This document shows, piece after piece, positions 23,816 to 36,096 of a DNA stretch of 64,000 bases. The stretch comes from Lepidodermella squamata. Its lineage: Eukaryota > Gastrotricha. Location: positions 1,302,001 to 1,366,000 of the forward strand of contig JBLDXI010000002.1 in the NCBI GenBank assembly GCA_047495785.1, in the 5' to 3' direction. Position numbers and translations under genes: made by a program. Each line of letters starts with the position of its first letter. Position 1 is the stretch's first letter. The notes under the pieces are model-generated. The model was not told the origin of the DNA. It saw only the letters and a list, made by a program, of their open reading frames with translations, and did not search any database.

Positions 23816-25169
23816 CCGAATACGCGCTAGTAGCCCTGCATACTTTTATGTAAGCTGCAGAGTTTTTTGAGCGTGTATGCGATCGGTCTGTTATAGCGTT
23901 AAACCATCGATATCCTCGTGTAAAACCGTTAATGACTTGATATGTCTGTCTAATATTTTATCATTAGCTTCTAATTTCCGACACCATCTGAAAAACTATA
24001 CATACCCTAAATCGACAAGCTCGGACTAACCAGCTACTGTATAACGATATGGCACGATGCTATTCTCAATTACTATGTTAAAAAAAGCTGAATAAGGAAA
24101 TAATTTGTGTACATCTCACTCTCTTACTGTATTGACCAAAAACTAAAACAAGTGATGACTTTATCCTAATTTTCTCTCTTGGATGCGCCCTAAGCCCACC
24201 CGTGGCCGGCGTTAATTTATATTACTATTTCGAAATAAAACACACTGCTGCTGCTGATTCCGATTAATGAGTCCTGATAACTCATAATGTACAATTTACT
24301 CTGTTCATGGCAAATGTAACCCTAAATAAATATAAGTCAATTCGCGAGCTGAAGTAGTTGCTTTTCGTTTATGGTAAGCATTTGGAGGATTTTGATTCTG
24401 TAAAGGTGTAATTTCAGCACCTTCCGCAATGTGCGGTAGATCGAAGATTTTGACCTTCCCAGTTTGTTGTCGATTATTCTAATGTTTTTCACCTTAGGCT
24501 TGAAAACTTCGGCTTGGACCGTAGCAATCGCTTGGAGGCTATTTGCGGCTTTAGGCTTGCTCGATCTCAGTCTATTTCGTAAGTCGCCGAATTTGTCAAA
24601 TTTGTTCCTGTTCCTCGCTACCTACTTTGTTAATCGTTTCCTCGCAGATGACCGGGCCCGGCCCGTATTTCAAAGGAAATTTCCATCGATCATGGTACAT
24701 AACCCCATTCGGCTGGTGATACCATTTAACTACGTCTGTTCGCTGTAACAACTTGTCTCACAGAGCGTGTCATATTTTGTCTATTTATTATTTTGAATGA
24801 TTTTCTCCACTCGATTTTCTCTTGCATTCATGTTTTGAATCATGATTGTGATTTTTAATCGTCTTAATTATTTATTGCTAATATTCGAAAATAAAGATTA
24901 AATAAAGATGAGAAGTTTTTTGGACGCGACCCAGCCGGCTGGAACTCTTTTCGAGCCCCCGCATGAATTTTGAAACACCCTGTAAATCTGATCCCAATTC
25001 GCTAGGGCATAGTAGAATTTGACGCATTGAACCAGTTAAAATGCGTTTTCAAAATATACCACTCAAAAACCTAGTTGTCCGACATGTTACTATCATTGAT
25101 CGGTTTTCTACTGACTAACATTAAAATTATCTTTTTAGAAATGCAACAGCAGCTGTCAATTTTTGAAAC
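23816..25169. other. Intergenic stretch, no gene recognised
   Basis: AT-rich with a short CTG run near 24,247. The frame at 24464-24748 is hydrophobic but has no family features, and no splice or context support was seen. Confidence 0.45.
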
Positions 25170-27228
25170 GAGCTGTGAGACTACCGGTTGCGGAATATTT
25201 CTTGTTCCTCCAGTGCTAGGATAACTGCGGAGAAGGACAGCGTATTTTACTTGAATGATTTAAAAATCTTGAATGAAACTGAAATCTCGAGTTCAAATTG
25301 CGTAGGTGTGATTTTTATGCTAGGTTTTGAGGGCCGTTAAGTCTTAAAATATCTTCTGCAGCTGAAAAGGCACAATCCCTTTTTCATCGCAATGGTGAAC
25401 TCAACCTGCTGGCTCGAGTGTTTCTCAATAGCAACCAATCAGTACTCATATACCGAATAGATTCACGGTTTTTATATTATAATTATACCTACATTTAAAA
25501 CAAGTAGGTATGAAGTTGCAGTCTTCGACAGTCGTCGTTGGTCTGGGGCAGCTCGTTTTTATTTTTTTTTATTTATCGAATATTTTTAGCTATAATCACA
25601 GATTAAGGCCTAGGGAGTTCATCTGCAGTTTAAAAAAGTTGATGTCGGTGTTTTCGGGGAAACATCTGGCCGGAAGGCTATTCCATCTTGTGAAGATCTC
25701 ATTGAGTCGTTGTAGTGGCTCAATCTCCGTACCTGGTTTTCGTCGAACAACACTTTGCCACGGTGTAGACAGACGCACCTGATATTTGTGACGGGCAATC
25801 GAACCACGAAGCGTTCGCGTGTCCCTGCTTGGTTCAACGATTTCAAACCTCGATCGCAACTGAGGTGTTCCCCTGCGCGCCACGATGACCTTATATAGAT
25901 AAGTCATTATTCCCACAAAGCGCCGTTTTTTCAATGGTTGTAGATCGACGCCTGTCGCTTTGCAGAAGCGGTCTTGGACCGCCTCTAGCCGATCGAGTAC
26001 CGTTGTGGACGCGTGGGCGTACCCCACCATGCCGTACTCCAGGAGAGGCAGGGCATTCGTTTTAAAGGCGTTCCCCAGTTGGCGCTTTGACAAATATGGC
26101 CGAAGTCGTAACAACTGAGTAACAACTATTGTTGCTCTCGCCACTTTGTCGTTGATGCATGCCTCCATCGACATTGCCGAATTATCGTTATTACTAAACA
26201 AAAGAGTACCAAGGACGCTGCCTTGCGGAATACCCTAATGCTTGATTTGTAGCGACCACGAGGTGATATTGCCGAGTCTACCCGTCTGACCAGGGTTTTA
26301 CAAATAATCCATGGGTATCGTGTCCCAGGCAGAACGAGCCTTGACTTAGTGGTTTGTTTTAATGACTCCTGCTGGGCCGCAAGTTAGTCCAAGGCTTTGG
26401 ATAGATCATTGCACTTATTATGAGCTGCAACTGCGTGCCACTTTTTCGCCAGTGATATCAGGCTACCGCTCGTCGATTGATGTTCGCAAAACCAAACTGG
26501 TCTATCCACAAAAAAATTTATTCGAGGCGAGGCTTCAACTATTTACCAAGGCAGCATTCGAAGAGCTTCAGACAACCACGTACCCATGATCGTGTTTATT
26601 TTGCAAGCAGATTCTTCTAACCAGTAACGTGGATTGGTGTAACAAAGCCCTCTTTCCAGTCTTCTGGTTATATAATTCAATCGTAGCTACCATTTCCTTG
26701 AAGAGATGCCGTTGGGCGAAAGGCGCGCGAGCCAAAAATCTTGCTCGGCCGTAGTAATATGATGCGGCAAGATTTGTCGCGATATAAGCCTAATATAAAT
26801 TATTAAATTGCTCTTACAATATTTTATAAATGAAATCAACATAATAATATTGACTTTTACTTCATTCAACCTTAACCGAAGAATCGATCATATTTCCAGT
26901 TTTTTCATGACATTTTTTGCGTTTTTTGCTGCGATTTATGCCCATAACTCAGCATCCTCAAGTCAGAAATAGAAACTGGGACATGAGCCATCATCAGCCA
27001 AGTTTTACTCGAATGCAGACATTTACTATTTCAATTTTTGTGGCCATCGCCTGACGTTTGCGATTGTTTTATCGACTTTCATGATGTCAGCTGTTTGATA
27101 CCTATATACAAATTGCCACGTAAGCGGAAGATGACTCAGCACTCTGAGCGCATCATTCCTATTGCTCCTAGATTTTCGTTTATAGTGGGTTCCCAGTTCC
27201 CAGATGAGTCCTGAATTATTAAAACCTT
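25170..27228 (-). mobile_element. Degenerate LINE remnant, longer copy (A)
   Basis: Read on the minus strand, the element shows decayed reverse transcriptase motifs in the correct order. DLSKALD (26408-26388) corresponds to the common DFSKAFD motif. GIPQGSVLGTLLF (26234-26196) is RT motif 4. A thumb-region frame then runs to a stop at 25596 (KVARATIVVTQLLRLRPYLS and RLEAVQDRFCKATGVDL). The catalytic Y/FADD box is missing between motif 4 and the thumb, and stops interrupt the upstream part, so the copy is dead. Sequence 25170-25250 and 26351-27228 is shared with the copy at 36097-37067. The 1,100 bp in between is only in this copy. Confidence 0.8.
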
Positions 27229-27438
27229 TTTTGCCTGCGGTTTACTATAGTAATAATCAGAGCACTATCAAAAATACCCTTATTTTCTTCAAACGCGTAG
27301 CCTTACATATATCTAGAGCCACTACTATTGTCTAAGGATTGGCAAATTGCCTTCGACACTAGGGCTTTTCTCTGCCCAATGATTGAATTTGCTTCCTTGG
27401 TGGACCCGAGGTCCCCAAGGTATGAGGGCAGGCTGCCT

Positions 27439-27596
27439 GCGGTTGAGACTTGACTTCCTGTCCCAAACTATATCCAGTGAAGCCCCACCCACATTCAAGA
27501 GTTCGCACTTCTGTTAATGATCAGGTGAGTTTCGATCAAAGGCGCCCTAAAACTTTCTAAAACTCACTTGACGAGCCAGCCGAAGTTGTAAGCGCT
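27439..27596. repeat. Dispersed ~160 bp repeat, copy 2
   Basis: Second copy of the repeat at 16736-16895, in the same orientation and with the same internal inverted pair. Confidence 0.8.
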
Positions 27597-27806
27597 AAAG
27601 AATAAGTCATTATTGGTGGTTCGCTTCACTGCGGCCGCTCACTGCATGCTAGGAGTTGTCAAGAGGAGCGAGACATTTTGAAATTTTGAAGTCCCTAATT
27701 TCATGCCCATACCCACTTGTTGGTACAAATCGGCGATTCAATTACTCTCCGAAACAGAGTTTTCGCCATCCGAATAACGAAGGGTTAAATCCCGAATAGC
27801 TATGCT

Positions 27807-28020
27807 TTACTGTAATTGGCAGTATGGTCTATTTGCTGTACTGGGTAGTACTGCCTGAATGGCTGTAGTTGGAGGTACAGTCTGAATGGCTGTACTAGGC
27901 AGTACAGCCCTTACATAGGCTGTACGCGGTGAGAGTCCGTATACTGTACTGAAGAGTACAGCTCGTAATTGCTGTACTACTCAGTACAGTGTCCGGGGCT
28001 GTACTCCGCGCAGTACAGTT
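27807..28020. repeat. 27-bp satellite of palindromic units (GCTGTACT...AGTACAGC)
   Basis: About eight tandem units with starts at roughly 27807, 27835, 27862, 27889, 27919, 27943, 27971 and 27998, a spacing close to 27 bp. Most units are hairpins with stems GCTGTACT and AGTACAGC around a variable 4-6 nt loop. Spacers between units vary. One unit (27919) keeps only a half site. No coding frame is associated. Confidence 0.85.
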
Positions 28021-30179
28021 CAAGGCAAAAAATCACCAAAGTGCGGGTTCTTCCGCCATCAAATTGAGTCACGTGGTTTCATCAGCTTTCCTGCAGCATC
28101 ACTCTGCATCACTGATTCAGGCAATTTCGCCAACTCGCTCAACGTCCTCTGCATCAGGGACGACATGCTCCAGAAGCTTAATAGAAGCTTTTTCATTCTC
28201 AAATACTAGCTGTTTGCGCTCACGGAAACTTTGTAGGAGGCAGTTATCAATTGTGATAACCTGCCCCGAGATTTTGACGAGTCCTTTTTGAGCGCCGAAA
28301 ACAACGACGCCTATCATCTTCTTATCATCGCGCAAAAAAATCGATTGGGTTGCTCTACAGAACCAGTGTTGTATCCCCACTTTCTTTTCCACGAGTTTTC
28401 ATGGTTGCATGCCGCGGCTTGGCAGCTCTATGTCGCATTTCAAAATATCTATGAACTGCTACATTTACTACACGTGATGATTTAAACGATCAGTCGTCCT
28501 ATTGCTTTTAGTCTAAATTGTATATTCTTCATTCATATATTACGGATGATTATCAAATTAAAATCAGAAGAAAACAAATAAAAAGGCTTGAGAAAACAAA
28601 ATTTATGCAATCCAAGTGGTATCCAAAGAAGCAATCATCAACTAGTAACAAACTGAGAATAGACATGCGCGCGCGTATTCTGCTGACGTTCTCATTCTAT
28701 TATAGGAACCGCCACGAAATACAATTTGCGGCAATTCGCTGTAGTATTTTACCGATTCGTCGTCTGATGTTTTTGCTATACGAATAGCACGTTACATGGA
28801 GAGGCTATGGCGTAAAGATGTGCGGCCGTGCAGCAATCTTGAACACGCCTTTTACATCTTCAGTAATAAGAATAAGCAATAATCGATGGTTGTGAGACAG
28901 TTGGATAGTCTGTTTTTTTACGTACACCACTATCCTCCTTGACGACTGACAGACCGACAGAAGGACCGGCCGAACACGACCTACGACAACGGGAGTTCCC
29001 CGTCACTCGAATGTAGACCCCTCGGTTTGGATGCTCAACAAACTGGCCACTCATAGCACTTTCCAGCTGCGAGTCGAAGCCGGCTCTCAATTTTCGCTGA
29101 ACTCTGCATTTCAAGGGGGTTCCAAAACCTACAGCCTGCTATCTACGTGGGCAGGGCAGTTCGATCCAGGTTTTCTTCTCTACAGCCTTTTAGCACCAGC
29201 AACTTCGAGATGTCGGTTCGTGTATCGGATTCGGGCAATTCTCCCTCGCCTCATCCCAGCGAACAACGCATCTATTGGTCGTCCATCAACTCAGCATGGG
29301 CTTTTTTTCTAATTTTTTAATGACCGCGTTTTTACCGCGCGAGGCTCGAATAGCATTAACAATTTATCTGGTTGCATAACTGTTACTAAAAAGTGACTCT
29401 TCTGCTTGCAGAGAATGGCTCTGACTTAGATTCGAGCAAATTCATTGCCTTAACATTAGCAGTTAATGGCTTATCGATGACTCTGAGCTCAAGTGTCATT
29501 AGTAGTCATCGCGGCGGCACTCTGTTTCGTGGAGATAATAGGTAGGTCTCCTGGTATGATGTGTAGGTGTTCCAGAGTGGCTTTTGCTGACTGTATACGT
29601 AGGGAGCTCAACCTCATCAATAGCGGCCGAAGAGATAAAATAAAATTGGCTTCATCATATTTTGTTTCAAATCGATCGAAAACAGCAGAATTACTGCGAC
29701 CCTATGCGAAAGCACGAGGCGAATGCCATCCCTGGCATCTCCAGGGTCCATTATCGCACCTTGGTTATTTAGCGTATATTGCGAAAGTAATTTTTGTTGA
29801 TTTGGCTAGTGAACATGACTTGAACAGCCACCTGAATTTTATTACTTACACAATTTTACAGCATTTCCATTTACCGGCGCACAACATATCCACGCATGAA
29901 CAGAAAGAAATGTGTGTCATTCAGATTAGATCTTTTGATCGTAAAACGTATAAGGCACAAGTACTGATGACTGAGAAACAAAATAATAAGAGACCAAGAG
30001 TTCTTTTGAATATTGAAAAATGATACAAAGTTAGCAGTAATTTGCCCGCCAGAGCGACTGCAATGCTTGATTTTAAAAGTCCCTAGTAGCGCGGGGAATC
30101 GGAAAACAGCGTTACTTCCACAATGACTCAACTTTCTTTTGAAACCAGGTTAGTTATAATTCCAACAGACACCGATAAA
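28021..30179. other. Region without a recognised gene
   Basis: Open frames occur at 28117-28392 (minus), 28860-29114 (minus), 29031-29312 (plus) and 29493-30023 (plus). None shows a known domain or a convincing exon chain. The part just left of 30,179 may hold the 3' UTR, or a further small exon, of the channel gene. Confidence 0.4.
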
Positions 30180-33100
30180 CTAAATATTACTCACTAAGTA
30201 GAGATTGACAGCGAGGACGCCTTCGAATGCAACAAGAAAAGCAAGGCAGTCCAGGGCGCGGATTAGTGACAAAGCAAAGTTCCCAATGACATTCACGCGG
30301 CTTTCGAACTTGGCATTGTCCTTTGAAGCAAGCCTGGACGTTATGACTTGGTACACAGCGATGCAAGCAATCGTTCCAGTGAGGCCAAGCACGTAATTGG
30401 CGTACAATATTTCCTGATCAGTCGCCGGAACACTCGAGAGCACGTCCGATTGGGCGACAATCAGCGACAGCATGATTGTGCAACAAATTCCAGGCCGATC
30501 GGGAACGGCTGGGTCCATGAAAAAGGTTGCGAAGGCGAGAATTATCAACACATAGCAAGGTACAACCATGTTGACAACGTAGTAGCCAGGGTTGCGTCTG
30601 AACACCAAATGGATCGTCGCGTATGAGACTGGAACGGACAGCCTAGTTGGGCAAGTGACGTTTCCCTTCTCAACGGTCAGCGAATCGAAAGACCAAACTC
30701 CGTAGGATAAATCACCTGGCAAGACATGTATCCCATCCAAGGTGACAAAATAGGAAGCTTCAGACATCAACATCACGATTTCACAGGTTTGAGTGTCGAA
30801 TGGAAATTTGGTCAACTCATAATCGCAGCTCGCTGTGAAGATCCCGACGCGGTTCCAGTGGAAGAACAACGTGCGATTCGGAACTGTGGGGTAGTAGGCA
30901 ATGTCCATCGTCTCGCCGCAATCAGGGTTCAAAAGGTCAAATTCGGGTGTTTTGTTGGCGAAAATGAGCGACGGGCGCCAAATGTCAGTTCGGCGGGTTG
31001 AAAGAAGCCGCTCCTTATCCGCAGCCCCGGGTGCTGTGTGTACAGCCTCGCAAGACGTGACCATCCACTGCAGAAGCAACCCGCCCCACATCGACAACTC
31101 GTGCTCCTCCTGGTCGATCGATGCCACCCGTTCGACAGTTAATGTTGCGTATACTTTGGTTTGTGGGTTTGGTGCACGTCTGTCATTGGCGAGGGCTTCG
31201 CATGGCATCAGGTCCTCAATGTCAACCGTCGGAATGTGGTGCCCTTCATCCAGTTGCGGGGTAGGGAAATGATCGTCCGATGGCGATATGTTCGGCATTT
31301 TGAAGGTAACGGGAGATGTGCGTGCGATCGATGTCGAGGTCGAAGCTGTAGTTGTAGTCGTAGTCGACGTTGATGTCTTGCTCGAGCAGTCGTAGATGGC
31401 GACGTAATGCAGGTCCATCGTATCTGCGTTACCGCCGTTTTTCGCGCCAATGCCGAACAGCATCTGCTGGCCCGTGAACGAGCTGGCGATGCGCACAGGT
31501 GAAGGAGCTTTTGTAAACGGGCCGATGCACGTGCCATTTTTCACACAAAAAGCCAACTGTGAGGTGACAGAGAAATTTAAAAGTTTTAATCAAAACTAAT
31601 GGATTTTTCAAGATGAAATTTCCGATGAGGGAAGCATAGAGATAATAGTTAACGTGGGAAAGGAGTCGAAATGTTAATGTTAACCCTTAGCCGCCGATGA
31701 CGTGTACACGAGTCAATTCGAATAAAAATTCGCCGAAAATTCATTTTTAGTCCAAACGGTTTCATTTTGGCACGGTAATTAGTCTCAACTACCCAGGTAA
31801 CCATAGGTCAAAGCAATTTTTTCTCTTTTGCGAATATCTATCGCCGAGGAGGAAGACTTCGAAGAGGTGGGTTCCACCGGGTCTGAATTATCGGACGATG
31901 AAGAAGATTTGCCCTTGTCCAAGTTCAAACCTGTTGCTACCAGCTGGAGTCGCTTGAACGACAACGTTCCCCAGCCGCAGACGTGCAATGTTCTATCAGG
32001 AAAAGCAAATTGTCGTTGATGCCTATTGTCAGGCGATTGCAGATCTTAACGCCGATGGCGACGATGGTCCGGGTCATGGAGTTGGGGTGGCTGGCGCTGT
32101 TCCTGCGGCTGGTCCTGGTCCTGGTCCTGTCGCTGCTGCACAGAACCGAAACCGAACTCAAGGTCGCCTCGCTTTGTTTGAGCTCATGTTTCCCGTGTTC
32201 GAAATGCTATGCACTGAAACCAATCGCTACATCCACTTCGTTTGGAAACCTGGAATGTCTCAATTTTCTCACACCAGTGTCAAGGAAATGTACCGCGTCG
32301 TCGCCATCATTTTCTTCGAAGGAATTAGACCACATCCGAGTATCAGAAATGCCTGGCAAATTTCGGATGCAATCTTTTACAGCCCGTCGATCGCGCATAT
32401 CATGCCCAGAGATCGAATTATAGCGATAATGCGATTTCTTCATTTCAAAATCAGACGTATGCTGTCGGAACTGTACGTGTCAACCGATCTGGTCTTGACC
32501 CGAAGGTCCCCCTTCCCAAGGGGAAAAAGGTGGCTCGCGGCACAATGCAGTTCAAGGTTTACGGCCAGAAGTTGCTTTTTGTCAGTTGGCAGGTGAGTTA
32601 TCCCTTAAATCCTTTAATGGCTGGGACATTTTTGGCGAATTGCGTTCTAATAAGTGCCAGGCCGTCAGCTTAGCTAGTAATTTTTATAGGCGCATAGAAT
32701 TTTGTAGCCATTGAAATAAGATTTTCTTTAAATTGGATCAAAATTGAATTTTCCACGCATTTTCGAAATTGCTAAAATGAACATAATTTTTTTATCGAAA
32801 ATAAAGTGGGACAAAATGGAAATTGGAATAACAGAGCCCGTGAAAGTCATTTTCGATCGAGGTTTCTATTTTATACCCTAACAAAGACTTTCAAAGTATT
32901 ATCGAGGACTTAGCTAGTTAGAAGCATTCGGCCCAGTCAATTAGTTAAGAAACTGAAATCAGCCGCGGAATTTTAAATTACAAAAAAATTACTCCGATCT
33001 TTTTGGAGTTTTTGCCGCTAGGATTAGAATTTCGGATTTACACAATAACTGAAGGGATCTTATTATCTCCGAACACCCATAATGTCACCGGCAAATGTTA

Positions 33101-34924
33101 TGATTGCCGCCTCAACAAATTTGATTGTTTTTTCCGGTAATAGGACAATCGTGAGTTTCTTATCTACTTGCCACTCGGCGGTACCGACGAAGACTGTGGT
33201 TCGCAAGCAGGCTCGTGGCCAATCAATCGACGTTACCTGCCCGCCAGTTGTTGTCGATTACGGAGAAAACATGAGCGGGGTCGACCGCGCTGAACGACTA
33301 CGCCAAACGTACGACTGTTCTTTGCCTTGCAAGAAATGATGGCGGGTCGTGTTTTTCTGGGGCCTTGAATCAGCTGCGAATTTTGTGGAAGAAAGTTACC
33401 GGTCAGGCTAACTGCTCGGCTTTCAAGTTTCGCCGCGGTCTCATCGATGAGTTGCTGTTGGCCGCAGGTGAAAGTTAGACCTCAACGGTCGATGGCAGAA
33501 AACGCGCCAAGCTCGAAATCGACACTTTTGAATGTACGCAAGCATGGAGAGAAGGCGGTCACTTACCGGCACACAACGGCTACAAAGACGATGGCAAAAC
33601 TTCGATCATGCTCAAATGTGTGTTCTGCTGGGCTTCGAAACAAGGTGTCAAATAACGCCGACGCCGTGCCAAGTCCCGTTTTGCCGAATGCCGAATTGCC
33701 CTCATAAAGCCTGAAAAACTTACCTCTTACCTCTCACCTATATGTGATTTTTGCAATATCTTCGTCATGCAATATCGTCGAATAAATTTCTCGAAAAAAC
33801 AAGCTAATAATAATGCGTTCATAAAAAGCCGCGTGTTGACACGCTCTTACTTGTAAACCCGTTGATCTGACGCTTCAGCGCGTTTTATAATAATACACTT
33901 TGACCTAACGTGATAACCCGTGAAAAAATTGAAAACGCGTTTACAAGTCAATTTTAGCGGGTCGCCGCGTTTTTTAATACATAAAAACTCGGACGCGTCA
34001 AGTCGTTCCCCCACACGTCATTGCGCCGGCGTCTGAGGGTTAAACCAGGCTAAGATCAGGCCTTTCCGGTTTTCCATCACAGATCTTGGTCGATATGATT
34101 CAGAAAACTATGTGGATTCAAGCTAGTGTCTCTGCCTCAAAGTGATACAGTATGAATATTCAGTGAGACAATTGAAACTTACAGAAACTTGCGTGCCATT
34201 GGTCACGCGAATCTGATAAATGACGTAGTTGTTTTTCAAATACGGAACGCGGGGTACGGAAGGCGAAGCAACTGTTGTTCTATTTCCTCCGGGTGTTGGA
34301 GAGATTTGCGCCTCAACCCAAGGGCCGTACGAACAGATGTACACAGTCAATCCGACAAAAAGTGAATCATCCATGGCCCAGTATCCGGTAACTAACGGAA
34401 ACAGTGTCAATTCTTATTGAATTTCACAACAACTGAAATTACATCCAGTTGGCGGTCGTTTCATTGAGGCGTTATTAGCGATCACAACGCGGATGCCATC
34501 GGCTGCCCCGCCATCATCATCGGTGTTGTACACCATAATTTCGATGTAAAAATCGTCGAGATTGAAGACCTGCAAATTTGGAATTATATTTTCATTGGTA
34601 TATAATGGTATTGGTAAACATGTCGTAATTGAGACTGTTAACTGAAATTCTTCGAAGTTTAATGATCAAAGCTACCTGTTTATTCCACAGACCAGCTTCA
34701 AACCATGGGTTACTCTCCGACGACAATCTGGTTGTGTTCGCTGGCTGGCCTACGGTGTTGAGGTTTGACATGGGAAGATAATCCCAGTAGGCCGAGCGGT
34801 CAGTCGTGTGATCAATCAGCGACATCTGCGGCACCAGAGTGCCACAGGACAGCAGACTCTGCCCGCTTGCAGCATTCAGAGAACAAGCCAAAAACATGTA
34901 AGCAGAAAAGCTTGCTTGAAACAT
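30180..34924 (-). CDS. Cys-loop ligand-gated ion channel subunit with long N-terminal extension
   Basis: Exons 34924-34676, 34569-34443, 34391-34183 and 31556-30180 sum to 1962 nt (653 residues). The first exon begins with a signal peptide (MFQASFSAYMFLACSLNAAS). About 320 residues of unassigned extracellular sequence follow, with many N-glycosylation sites and a Ser/Thr-rich linker near 253-273. A pentameric receptor ligand-binding domain comes next. It has the Cys-loop CDYELTKFPFDTQTC, with exactly 13 residues between the cysteines (about 439-453). Helices M1 (about 521-542), M2 (550-571, GICCTIMLSLIVAQSDVLSS), M3 (578-600) and M4 (627-650) are clear. The M3-M4 loop is only about 26 residues. 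The M1-M2 linker reads DPAVPDRPG, so ion selectivity is uncertain. The last codons overlap a possible donor GTGAGT, so a small further exon is possible. Intron 3 contains a piggyBac element. Confidence 0.85.
31680..34043 (+). mobile_element. Decayed piggyBac transposon nested in the channel intron
   Basis: The element is bounded by TTAA on both sides (31680-31683 and 34040-34043). Its terminal inverted repeats are TTAACCCTTAGCCGCCG on the left and TTAACCCTCAGACGCCGG read inward from the right, both leading into ATGACGTGT. This is the piggyBac end pattern. It lies wholly inside intron 3 of the channel gene and in the opposite orientation. Without it that intron would be about 260 bp. Confidence 0.93.
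31828..33740 (+). pseudogene. Broken piggyBac transposase
   Basis: Pieces of a piggyBac transposase lie in several frames. An acidic N-terminus is at about 31828-31995. The conserved DDE_Tnp_1_7-type block TNRYIHFVWKP...RIIAIMRFLHF is at about 32200-32450. VGTVRVNRSGLDPK lies near 32,465-32,510. VSFLSTCHSAVP and VVVDYGENMSGVDRAERLRQ lie at about 33,150-33,300. A Cys-rich C-terminus (LKCVFCWASKQGVK) lies near 33,610-33,650. Frameshifts near 32,000 and 32,456, missing catalytic-core sequence, a ~550 bp non-coding gap and several stops show that it is dead. A GTGAGT donor at 32,593 suggests the parent may have had an intron. Confidence 0.88.
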
Positions 34925-35273
34925 GATCTATACTCCAATAATATTCTAAAACTTCCTAGTTGAAAGCAACGTTTGAGCAGAAAAATCGACTCCCCACTGA
35001 CTTGAGGTGTATTCAAGCTTAAAAAATAGATACCCCGGAATGAGTTTTGATACTAAACAATATTCTAACTACACTCAGCGCAGTATTTATAAACGCCACA
35101 ACTTTAACGATTAATTGTGAGAACTGTCGACGTATTCGAATCGAGAAACATCAATAATTCACGTATATTGTCTGAAATCTGGCTGGTAGAGTAGCTCCAT
35201 TAGCCGAAGAGTCATCAGTCATCACTGCCATCGCACGCTTGAGCTTGAACGCTTAGACGCTGTTGATATTTTC
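34925..35273. other. Upstream region of the channel gene
   Basis: AT-rich. It should contain the minus-strand channel promoter. No coding frame is supported. Confidence 0.5.
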
Positions 35274-35575
35274 AGCGAAACAGTGCATCCACCTACTCGA
35301 TCGGCGTCAATTCTAATTCTAATCTCGCCGCCGTCCAAAAATCAGCCATATTTCCGCATGATGTCTCGATGCTGGTGCAAGATCGTTTCTACGGGCGACC
35401 AGAGCGAAAAAAACTCGGATTATCTCCGCTCTCCGCTTCGGAAAAGGTGGCTGCGCTATGCCCATACCCCATACTACAAATGCGATCGTGTGTTGTTATC
35501 CAACCTTACCGTCCACCTGTGGCCATACGGAAGTATGATACAGTATGTCCAATAAATTCTGAAAAACTGATGTGA
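35274..35575 (+). CDS. Unrecognised open reading segment, possibly a last exon
   Basis: After an acceptor-like GATATTTTCAG (ending at 35,273) one frame runs about 100 residues to TGA at 35,575. It includes VQKSAIFPHDVSMLVQDRFY, GLSPLSASEKVAALCPYPIL and IQPYRPPVAIRKYD. The amino-acid mix looks protein-like and the segment ends cleanly, but no domain is recognised and no upstream exon was found. It may be a decayed gene end. Confidence 0.3.
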
Positions 35576-35692
35576 GCGAACAAATGAGTTACCAACAAAT
35601 GAGTGTTGAACTTCGGCGGATGTGGGTTCTGTGAAAGGGTATTTCGTTTTGAATTTGGGTTGTCTCAACTCCTTTTGCACTTTTTTCCTCAT

Positions 35693-36095
35693 TTAAAGTG
35701 AACTTGAGATTGATTTATCACCAATAAGTTGCAGCGCAGTCATTCCAGCCAAGAATTGGCATTCGCCACCTCCGCCAACAGTGACCAATTTCAAATTGTT
35801 TAACGTTGCCAATTCCTCCGACCATTTCATATTCGACTTGATGCCAGACGGTGGCAGAATATAATCTCGGAATCTGTCCGTATCCTCTTCCATAGGGAAA
35901 TGAAAATCTGTAAATAGGAAATTTAATTGATAATATTGTAATGCGTAAGAATGCTAACTTGGGTTATCATCTTCCACTTCGGAACTGGTTGAGCAATCAG
36001 CATCTTCATGATCTCTTATATCCTTCCATCCTGAGCCTACTGAATTGGTAGTGCCAGAGTTCGACGGCTGGGGGGTAGCACAAGGGCAGAAATGC
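35693..36095 (-). CDS. Unrecognised gene fragment, 3' part of a minus-strand gene
   Basis: Two candidate exons read on the minus strand: about 36,090-35,962 (SGTTNSVGSGWKDIRDHEDA followed by an acidic stretch) and 35,909-35,693. They are joined by a ~50 bp intron (donor GTTAGC, acceptor TTTACAG). The second exon encodes MEEDTDRFRDYILPPSGIKS and ends ALQLIGDKSISSSL. No family is recognised. The upstream end abuts the LINE copy at 36,097, so the gene is either cut by that insertion or continues beyond it. Confidence 0.35.
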
Positions 36096-36096
36096 C

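Noticed and set aside
24464-24748. Hydrophobic 94-residue frame
   Set aside because: No family resemblance, no splice or promoter context, typical of AT-rich random frames.
27807-28020. CRISPR-like array
   Set aside because: The host is an animal; the repeat is palindromic at ~27 bp step with almost no unique spacer and no cas genes.
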